Assembly (NCBI GenBank): GCA_903825065.1
Contig: CAIJZG010000246.1
Span: 1-18,824, forward strand
DNA from: an uncultured Bacteroidota bacterium
Lineage (GTDB): Bacteria; Bacteroidota; Bacteroidia; Chitinophagales; Chitinophagaceae
Direction: 5' to 3'
DNA: 18,824 nt
Under the pieces are notes generated by a model. The model saw only the letters and a list, made by a program, of their open reading frames with translations, ran no database searches and was not told where the DNA came from. The translations under genes and the position numbers were made by a program. This document shows positions 13,827-18,824 of this stretch, one piece after another; the stretch's first letter is position 1, and every line of letters begins with the position of its first letter.

Positions 13827-14261
13827 CTATTTTTTTAATGAATCTCTGATTTCAATCAGCAACTTATCAGTACTGGAAGGCTCAGCAGGTGCGGCAGGTA
13901 CAGCTTCCTCTTTTTTCTTCATTTTATTAATGGCTTTGATAACCATAAAAACCGCAAACGCCACAATAATGAAATCGATTAAATTGGTTAAAAATGAACC
14001 ATATTTTACAGAAACCTCCAAGATTGCTTTTTCAACTACTTTACCGGCTGCATCTTTTACTTCAGGAATCGCATCTTTCAAAACCCATTTTTTATCGTTA
14101 AAATCTACGCCCCCAGTTAACATCCCAACCATGGGCATTACGATCCCATCTACAAAGGAAGACACGATTTTGCCAAAAGATGCTCCCATCACAAAAGCAA
14201 CAGCTGTATCTACTAAGTTACCACGAATGGCAAATTCTTTGAATTCTTTGATGAAACTCAT
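13827..14261 (-). CDS. mscL: Large-conductance mechanosensitive channel
   Basis: This 144-residue inner-membrane channel opens under membrane tension and releases solutes during sudden osmotic downshift. The N-terminal amphipathic segment MSFIKEFKEFAIRGN leads into TM1 (about 17-45), with the pore-lining DTAVAFVMGASFG stretch and VMPMVGML. A periplasmic loop (about 50-88) is slightly longer than in E. coli. TM2 is about 89-113 (LTNLIDFIIVAFAVFMVIKAI), followed by a lysine-rich linker KKKEEA and a short cytoplasmic helix ending at residue 144. Length and order are normal. It stands alone between scpA and the EamA gene; the gap to scpA is 129 bp, so they are unlikely to be a tight operon. Confidence 0.96.
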   Translation of the reverse strand: MSFIKEFKEFAIRGNLVDTAVAFVMGASFGKIVSSFVDGIVMPMVGMLTGGVDFNDKKWVLKDAIPEVKDAAGKVVEKAILEVSVKYGSFLTNLIDFIIVAFAVFMVIKAINKMKKKEEAVPAAPAEPSSTDKLLIEIRDSLKK

Positions 14262-14372
14262 AACAGTTTTGATTTAGTTGAGTGTTGAAAATATAAATAA
14301 ATTCAATACGTAGACACTCTTTTTAAAAATTTCTTTAGAATTGGGAATTCATCATAGTATAAAAGAAAACAG

Positions 14373-14380
14373 CAACTTTG
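14373..14380 (+). promoter_or_regulatory. Putative -7 box of the EamA transporter gene
   Basis: CAACTTTG matches TAnnTTTG at 7 of 8. It overlaps the in-frame TTG at 14378, arguing that translation starts further in, at the TTG at 14396, with a leader of only about 10 nt. Confidence 0.35.
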
Positions 14381-14395
14381 CAGCAAAATATTGCA

Positions 14396-15262
14396 TTGAG
14401 AGAAAAGCTGATTAATTGGGTTCTTTTTACTTTGCTTTCCATCATTTGGGGAAGTTCTTTTATATTGATGAAACTTGGATTGGAAACACTGAGTCCTTAT
14501 CAGGTTGCTACCCTTCGAATGCTCAGCGCGGGTATTATTTTAATTCCATTTGCATTAGAAGGTTTTAGAAAAATTCAAAAAAAAGAGTTTCTTTATGTAA
14601 TTCTTTCAGGGCTTCTTGGAAGTTTTTTTCCTGCCTATCTTTTCTGTATTGCAGAAACTAAAATCGATAGTTCAATTGCCGGAATCTTAAATGCACTTAC
14701 CCCATTATTTACTATTTCAGTTGGTGTGTTCTTTTTTCAAATGAATGCAAGTAAGCAAAAAATCATTGGTGTTTTGGTAGGATTTGTAGGACTTTGTTTA
14801 TTATTCTTAGCTCAAAAAAATATCAGTTTTGAAAATTTAAGCTATGCATTCTTAGTGCTTATTGCAACACTTTTATACGGCATTAATGTGAATATGGTTA
14901 GTAAGTATTTGCACAATACTGGTGCAATGAATATTGCTGCGGTCGCATTTACGCTTTTAATCATCCCTTGTTTAATTATTTTATATTTTACAGGATATTT
15001 TTCACTTCCGCTATTAAGTATGCCAGTCATAAAATCTACCGGGTTCTCATTCCTGCTTGGATTTGGGGGCACTGCAGTTGCTACAGTATTATATTACAGA
15101 TTGGTAAAAAGCGCCGGTGGCTTATTTGCATCTACAGTAACTTATGGCATCCCCTTTGTTGCTTTGTTCTGGGGAATTCTAGAGGGCGAAAGTATTAATT
15201 TTTTGCAGTGCTGTTGTATGGGAATTATTCTGATTGGTGTATGGCTAGCTAATAAAAAATAA
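14396..15262 (+). CDS. EamA family (DMT) transporter
   Basis: This protein of about 288 residues has ten predicted membrane helices arranged as two EamA repeats. It belongs to the drug/metabolite transporter superfamily, which moves small organic molecules across the inner membrane. The first repeat opens with LLSIIWGSSFILMKLGL and the second with VLIATLLYGINVNMVSK; both have the family pattern of a glycine/tryptophan-rich first helix. The C-terminus ends in a basic LANKK. There is no ATG before an internal one in helix 1. The start is taken as TTG at 14396, giving REKLINWVLF at the N-terminus; TTG at 14378 would add six residues but lies in the promoter-like box. The substrate cannot be inferred. 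It converges with frr across a shared hairpin. Confidence 0.85.
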   Translation: MREKLINWVLFTLLSIIWGSSFILMKLGLETLSPYQVATLRMLSAGIILIPFALEGFRKIQKKEFLYVILSGLLGSFFPAYLFCIAETKIDSSIAGILNALTPLFTISVGVFFFQMNASKQKIIGVLVGFVGLCLLFLAQKNISFENLSYAFLVLIATLLYGINVNMVSKYLHNTGAMNIAAVAFTLLIIPCLIILYFTGYFSLPLLSMPVIKSTGFSFLLGFGGTAVATVLYYRLVKSAGGLFASTVTYGIPFVALFWGILEGESINFLQCCCMGIILIGVWLANKK

Positions 15263-15288
15263 GGTCCCATCTTTTAAAATGGAACCTT
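15261..15288. terminator. Shared terminator between the EamA gene and frr
   Basis: AAGGT and CCAT (15261-15270, one base apart) pair with ATGG and ACCTT (15279-15288), separated by an 8-nt loop with one internal mismatch. On the minus strand a clear U-run follows (ATTTTTTATT), so it should terminate frr well. On the plus strand only a modest T-rich stretch follows the EamA stop. The hairpin overlaps the EamA stop codon. Confidence 0.7.
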
Positions 15289-15309
15289 ATCAATTTTGTA
15301 CCTTATTAT

Positions 15310-15873
15310 TTACATCGACATCATATCTTTTTCTTTGGCCGCTAAATGTTTTTCAACAAGAGCGATATGCTTGTCTGTCAAATCTTGTATTAATTTTTCA
15401 GAATCCTTGGCTACATCTTCACTAAGCCCGTCTTTCTGGAGTTTTTTGACTTGTTCAATTCCATCTCTGCGAATATTCCGGATGGCAATTTTTGCCTGTT
15501 CCCCTTCTCCACTTGCTTTTTTAAATAATTCTCTTCTACGTTCTTCTGTTAATGGTGGCAGGAATAATCTGATTTGTATACCATCACTTTGAGGAGTGAT
15601 TCCAATATTTGCCTGCATAATGGCTTTTTCAATGGGAGCTAGCATACTTTTTTCCCAGGGCTGAATACTAACAGTACGAGCATCCAAAACCGTAATATTT
15701 GCTACCTGAGCCACTGGTGTTGCAGCCCCATAATAATCTACATTAATTCCATCAACTAAAGCGGGGCTAGCTTTTCCGGCCCTAATTCTGGTCAATTCCA
15801 ATTCCAAATGGCCAATTGCCTTCCGCATAGATTCTTCTGAATCTTCTATTATTAAATCTAATTCTTCTGACAT
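15310..15873 (-). CDS. frr: Ribosome recycling factor
   Basis: This 187-residue cytoplasmic protein works with EF-G to split the post-termination ribosome. The conserved triple-helix-bundle signature TRIRAGKASPALVDGINVDYYG lies near residues 28-49. VSIQPWEKSMLAPIEKAI follows near 68-85, then LPPLTEERRRELFKKA, and helix 3 carries the conserved arginine-rich RNIRRDG. Length is normal. The ATG at 15873 gives the usual N-terminal helix. A perfect -7 box, TAGTTTTG, lies 20 bp upstream. In many bacteria frr follows pyrH or tsf; here it stands alone, between a converging transporter gene and a diverging transketolase gene. Confidence 0.97.
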   Translation of the reverse strand: MSEELDLIIEDSEESMRKAIGHLELELTRIRAGKASPALVDGINVDYYGAATPVAQVANITVLDARTVSIQPWEKSMLAPIEKAIMQANIGITPQSDGIQIRLFLPPLTEERRRELFKKASGEGEQAKIAIRNIRRDGIEQVKKLQKDGLSEDVAKDSEKLIQDLTDKHIALVEKHLAAKEKDMMSM

Positions 15874-15893
15874 TTTCTTCTATTTAAGTGGGG

Positions 15894-15901
15894 CAAAACT
15901 A
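15894..15901 (-). promoter_or_regulatory. Putative -7 box of frr
   Basis: TAGTTTTG on the minus strand is an exact match to TAnnTTTG, 20 bp before the frr ATG, implying a leader of roughly 10-15 nt. No TTG at a normal -33 distance was identified. Confidence 0.5.
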
Positions 15902-16040
15902 ATAAATCCTAACAAATATGCCTATTTAGTATGTAGTTGATCGTATTCAGCATTAAAATTGGCAAAACTTTACGCTCATTCATGGTTTTTTAGTCAGTTT
16001 ACTTTTAAGCTTTTATCTTCGCCAACTGAAAAGTATTTAT

Positions 16041-16883
16041 ATGGCAAGTATACAAGAATTAGAGAGCGTAGCCTCACAAATGAGAAGAGACGTTTTACGG
16101 ATGGTTCATGCGGTACAAAGTGGGCACCCTGGAGCAGCTTTGGGCTGCGCAGATTATTTTGCCAGTTTGTTTTTTCACAGCATGCACCATCATAGTGATT
16201 TTAAAATGGATGGGAAAGGGGAAGATTTATTCTTTCTTTCAAATGGACATTTATCTGCCATTTTTTATTCGGCATTAGCACATTCCGGATATTTTGATGT
16301 GAAAGAATTAGCCACTTTTAGAAAATTAAATTCTCGTTTACAAGGACATCCAACTACACACGAGCACTTACCTGGTGTAAGAATTGCTAGTGGTTCTTTG
16401 GGCCAGGGTTTGAGTAATGCAATCGGTGCTGCACTTGCGAAAAAAATCAATGGCGACCCGCACTTGGTTTTTGCTTTATTGGGTGATGGAGAATTACAAG
16501 AAGGTCAAAACTGGGAAGCGATTATGTTTGCCCCTCATAATAAAGTAGACAATTTAATTGCTACCATTGATTATAATGGTCAACAGATTGATGGACCAAC
16601 CAACAAAGTATTATCACTGGAAAATTTGAAAGATAAATTCGAATCATTCAATTGGGAAGTCGTTGAATTGGATGGAAATAATATGGCTGAATTAGTTACT
16701 GGATTAGACAAAGCAAAATCAATGACTGGTCATGGTAAACCAATCTGCATCTTAATGAAAACAGAAATGGGAAAAGGGGTAGACTTCATGGAAGGTAGCC
16801 ACGAATGGCATGGCATTGCTCCAAGCGATGAACAATTAGCCAAAGCATTGGCACAATTACCTGAAACTTTGGGAGACTATTAA
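16041..16883 (+). CDS. Transketolase, N-terminal subunit
   Basis: This 280-residue protein is the ThDP pyrophosphate-binding half of transketolase, which moves two-carbon units between sugars in the non-oxidative pentose phosphate pathway. SGHPGAALG (27-35) and HLSAIFYSALA near residue 75 are conserved substrate/ThDP residues. The Mg-ThDP motif GDGELQEG (148-155) runs on to DYNGQQIDG. The protein ends in WHGIAPSDEQLAKAL, where split transketolases usually end, so it is a complete N-terminal subunit rather than a truncated full-length enzyme. It needs a separate C-terminal subunit (pyrimidine and C-terminal domains), normally the next gene; here a terminator and a minus-strand gene follow instead, so the partner must be elsewhere. 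ATG at 16041 fits the family. Confidence 0.93.
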   Translation: MASIQELESVASQMRRDVLRMVHAVQSGHPGAALGCADYFASLFFHSMHHHSDFKMDGKGEDLFFLSNGHLSAIFYSALAHSGYFDVKELATFRKLNSRLQGHPTTHEHLPGVRIASGSLGQGLSNAIGAALAKKINGDPHLVFALLGDGELQEGQNWEAIMFAPHNKVDNLIATIDYNGQQIDGPTNKVLSLENLKDKFESFNWEVVELDGNNMAELVTGLDKAKSMTGHGKPICILMKTEMGKGVDFMEGSHEWHGIAPSDEQLAKALAQLPETLGDY

Positions 16884-16904
16884 ATAAAAAATGTTTCAAG
16901 ATTG

Positions 16905-16934
16905 AATCCCGGCAATATTGCCGGGATTTTTTTT
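16905..16934 (+). terminator. Intrinsic terminator of the transketolase gene
   Basis: A perfect 24-nt palindrome (half AATCCCGGCAAT, 16905-16928) is followed by a run of T to 16934, a textbook intrinsic terminator 21 nt after the stop codon. Transcription of this gene therefore ends before any second subunit gene. Confidence 0.92.
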
Positions 16935-16961
16935 ATACCTAAAACGATTTCGTTGGAAATG

Positions 16962-17101
16962 TTGTTAACCCCAGCTTTTAAGCTGGGGGTTGAAGGACGG
17001 ATAAATTATCGGGCTTTAGCCCTTACGCTTTGTTGACTTCTAAGTGATAACTTATCAAAATATGAATAAGAGGACTAGGCTCTAATGCCTAAGGTTAACA
17101 A
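16962..17101. repeat. 140-bp REP/MITE-like element with 9-bp inverted ends
   Basis: TTGTTAACC (16962-16970) and GGTTAACAA (17093-17101) are perfect inverted ends. Inside lie a hairpin AACCCCAGCTT/AAGCTGGGGGTT with one bulged G (16967-16991), a small one GGGC-TTTA-GCCC (17011-17022), a palindrome TGATAA-C-TTATCA (17045-17057) and TAGGC/GCCTA (17076-17091). Paired hairpins of this kind resemble REP/BIME elements mobilised by RAYT transposases; no transposase is present here. It fills the gap between the transketolase terminator and the 3' end of the permease gene. Confidence 0.6.
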
Positions 17102-17114
17102 TTTACAAAAAGCA

Positions 17115-18326
17115 TTAAGACTTCAATGAAAACGCTTGCAGGCTTGCTTTACGGGATGGAATATAAGCTGCAAAAATTGCGATTACAAATACGGTACCAC
17201 CTACCAAAACAAAATCACCTATCTGCATTTTCACAGGATAATAATTGATAATAAAAGTATCACCGCCGAGTTTTATTATTTGAAATTTTAATTGGATCCA
17301 GCAAATTAGTGCAGCTAATAACATTCCAGAAACACCGCCAATACCGGCAAGCAATATACCTTCTGTTAAAAAAATTCCTTTGATTCGATTGGTATTGGCA
17401 CCCATTGCCTGTAAAACTGAAATGTCTTTTTGCTTTTCTAGTACAAGCATAGTAAGTGCTCCAATCATATTAAATGCGGCTACTACTAAAATCAATGAGA
17501 GAATTCCATAAATCACCCATTTCTCAATTTGCATCACTGTATACAAACTTTGATTTTGTTCATACCTTGTTTGTACTAGAAAATTATTTCCCAATAAAGT
17601 TTGTAAATCCGTTTTCACCTTATCAGATTCTGCAACCGCTTTAATATCCAATGCAGAATATTCATCATTTTGCAAATCCATCATAAAACGCAAAAAATCA
17701 ATATTGCTGAAAATATATTTATTATCGAAATCCTGCTGTACCAAAAAAGTGCCAACAGCCTGAACATTGAAGGCATTTAAGGCATCACTGGATACAAAAT
17801 TTTTTGCTGATCTATTCGGCATATATAATGTGAGAGGCGCAACAGACCGCTCTACATCTATGCAGGCAGCATTTTCTATCCCTGCACCTACTACAATTTT
17901 GGGCGCATCTGAAGTACCCAGATCGAACTTTCCTCTTCTTATATGATTAGAAACCTTACTTACCGAAGTGAACTGATCGTCTACCCCTCGGATATAAACA
18001 ATGGAAGAACAATCCCCATTCATCAAAACCGCTTTTTCTTCCACAATTGCGCTTAATCCCAAAACGCCAGTGGTTGATCTTATTTTTTTAAACTGATCAA
18101 CATTCAAATGGAAGGTCTTTCCGGAACTTGGGGCTACCCGGATATCTGCATAGAAATCGGAGTATAAACCCTTAACCAGATTTTCAAAGCCATTGAATAC
18201 GCTTAGAACAATGATTAATGCAGCGCATCCAACCGCAATAGCTGTAACACTAATCCATGCAATCATATTGATAGCATTGGTAGATTTCTTAGATTTAAAA
18301 TAGCGCCATGCAAATAAAAAGTTCAT
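17115..18326 (-). CDS. FtsX-like ABC transporter permease (LolC/LolE family)
   Basis: This 403-residue inner-membrane permease is probably part of a lipoprotein-releasing (Lol-type) ABC transporter that hands lipoproteins to the periplasmic carrier. The N-terminal FAWRYFKSKKSTNAINMIAWIS and TM1 (about 22-46) are typical of LolC/E, as is IIVLSVFNGFENLV. A large periplasmic domain (about 50-262) follows. The C-terminal FtsX domain has three helices (about 268-292, 315-338 and 370-392) with the conserved EKQKDISVLQAMGA coupling segment. The ATPase partner (LolD type) is not in the window. The gene starts 6 bp after the rbfA stop, so the two are co-transcribed. A LolC/E assignment rather than another FtsX permease rests on length and the N-terminal motif. 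Confidence 0.88.
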   Translation of the reverse strand: MNFLFAWRYFKSKKSTNAINMIAWISVTAIAVGCAALIIVLSVFNGFENLVKGLYSDFYADIRVAPSSGKTFHLNVDQFKKIRSTTGVLGLSAIVEEKAVLMNGDCSSIVYIRGVDDQFTSVSKVSNHIRRGKFDLGTSDAPKIVVGAGIENAACIDVERSVAPLTLYMPNRSAKNFVSSDALNAFNVQAVGTFLVQQDFDNKYIFSNIDFLRFMMDLQNDEYSALDIKAVAESDKVKTDLQTLLGNNFLVQTRYEQNQSLYTVMQIEKWVIYGILSLILVVAAFNMIGALTMLVLEKQKDISVLQAMGANTNRIKGIFLTEGILLAGIGGVSGMLLAALICWIQLKFQIIKLGGDTFIINYYPVKMQIGDFVLVGGTVFVIAIFAAYIPSRKASLQAFSLKS

Positions 18327-18332
18327 AGGGTA

Positions 18333-18710
18333 TTATTCCGGTTCGCTGCTAGGTGGTTTTTCTTCCTTCAATTTCTTGAATACCTCTTCCATTTTGAATA
18401 CATAATCCAAAGTATCGTCGAGATAAAAGTGTAATACTGGAATTCTGCGTAAGGAGTGTTTTACTCTATTTGCCAATTCTTTCTTAACCTCCCAGGCCCT
18501 ATTTTCAATTGTTTTCATGACAGCTTTCTGGTCCTTCACTTGAAATAAACTGATATAAATACGTGCTTCTAAAAGGTCTGGAGTTACCTTGATAGACGAG
18601 ATAGATACCATCCCACCATCAATCATATTCAGATTTAATCTTCTAAAAATATCATTCATTTCTTCCTGCAGGGCACTTGCCACCTGCCGTTGGCGCTTAC
18701 CTTCCTCCAT
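18333..18710 (-). CDS. rbfA: Ribosome-binding factor A
   Basis: This 125-residue protein binds the 30S subunit and helps late maturation of 16S rRNA (5' end processing, cold adaptation). The N-terminal helix EEGKRQRQVASALQEEMNDIF and the KH-like core with VSISSIKVTPDLLEARIYIS (about 39-58) are characteristic, as is the HSLRRIPVLHFYLDDTLDY stretch near residues 86-104. Length is usual for the family, with a short charged tail ending EKPPSSEPE. It is the first gene of an operon with the LolE-type permease (6-bp gap) and diverges from the gene at the right edge. Confidence 0.96.
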   Translation of the reverse strand: MEEGKRQRQVASALQEEMNDIFRRLNLNMIDGGMVSISSIKVTPDLLEARIYISLFQVKDQKAVMKTIENRAWEVKKELANRVKHSLRRIPVLHFYLDDTLDYVFKMEEVFKKLKEEKPPSSEPE

Positions 18711-18719
18711 TTTCTAACG

Positions 18720-18748
18720 TTTGTTTGGCGGTAAAATTAGTTACTTTG
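18720..18748 (+). promoter_or_regulatory. Putative promoter of the right-edge gene
   Basis: TTTG at 18720-18723, a 17-nt spacer and TTACTTTG at 18741-18748 (7 of 8 to TAnnTTTG) form a reasonable Bacteroidota promoter 26 bp before the ATG at 18775. On the opposite strand TAATTTTA (18732-18739) could serve rbfA, so the 64-bp gap would hold two overlapping divergent promoters. Confidence 0.5.
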
Positions 18749-18774
18749 CCGTGGATTAACCGTTTTTCCTATTT

Positions 18775-18824
18775 ATGAAGCGATTTTCAAGAATACTTTT
18801 TTATTTAAGAGATAAGAAACAGAA
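18775..18824 (+). CDS. Start of an unidentified gene cut by the window edge (possibly an ABC exporter)
   Basis: An ATG at 18775 opens a frame of 16 complete codons to the window end: MKRFSRILFYLRDKKQ. It has a good upstream promoter candidate and diverges from rbfA, so it is likely a real gene. The basic, hydrophobic start resembles the N-termini of MsbA-type ABC transporter ATP-binding/permease proteins in this phylum, but 16 residues are too few for a firm call. Confidence 0.45.
   Translation, partial: MKRFSRILFYLRDKKQ

Noticed and set aside
13750..14277. 175-codon open frame opposite mscL
   Set aside because: It is antisense to a complete, well-recognised mscL and its translation has no family resemblance; the openness is a by-product of the other strand's codon use.
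16041..16883. Truncation or frameshift of a full-length transketolase
   Set aside because: The protein ends at the natural boundary of split N-terminal subunits, and no transketolase C-terminal residues are found in any frame downstream.

Overview
The window looks like chromosomal DNA of a Bacteroidota bacterium, most likely of the family Chitinophagaceae (inference). The reasons are low G+C, few Shine-Dalgarno sequences, promoter-like boxes of the Bacteroidota type (TAnnTTTG) close to start codons, a long vitamin-B12-dependent ribonucleotide reductase, a bacterial geranylgeranylglyceryl-phosphate synthase, a LytS/LytTR-type two-component pair and a split (N-terminal-only) transketolase. No tRNA, rRNA, CRISPR array, integrase or complete insertion sequence was seen.

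Layout. Positions 1-2582 (minus strand) hold a two-gene oxidoreductase operon: a GMC flavoenzyme, then a small gluconate-2-dehydrogenase-subunit-3-like protein with a Tat/lipoprotein-like leader. Positions 2583-2886 hold a GC-rich hairpin, a strong terminator and a degenerate heptamer array. Positions 2887-6234 (minus) encode the B12-dependent ribonucleotide reductase. Positions 6235-6627 are a divergent non-coding region with two perfect DnaA boxes in tandem, weaker boxes and an AT-rich tract. It separates nrdJ from the GGGP synthase gene (6628-7386, plus). That gene overlaps tail-to-tail with a secreted M28 peptidase (minus). A LytTR response regulator and its LytS-like kinase follow (8812-10623, minus), facing away from dxs (10813-12735, plus). 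A 91-bp folded GC-rich element separates dxs from scpA (12879-13697, minus). Then come mscL (minus), an EamA-family transporter (plus), frr (minus), the N-terminal transketolase subunit (plus), a terminator, a 140-bp REP/MITE-like element, the operon rbfA-FtsX/LolE-type permease (minus), and the first codons of a plus-strand gene that runs off the right edge.

How the genes fit together. Most are housekeeping genes with unrelated jobs: dNTP synthesis (nrdJ), isoprenoid precursors (dxs), prenyl ether-lipid synthesis (GGGP synthase), pentose phosphate pathway (transketolase N), chromosome condensation (scpA), ribosome maturation and recycling (rbfA, frr), osmotic safety valve (mscL) and lipoprotein export (LolE-like). 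The clear functional units are the GMC/small-subunit dehydrogenase, the kinase/regulator pair and rbfA-permease. The most unusual material is between the genes: the DnaA-box cluster, heptamer arrays just downstream of three minus-strand genes, and two compact folded repeat-like elements.
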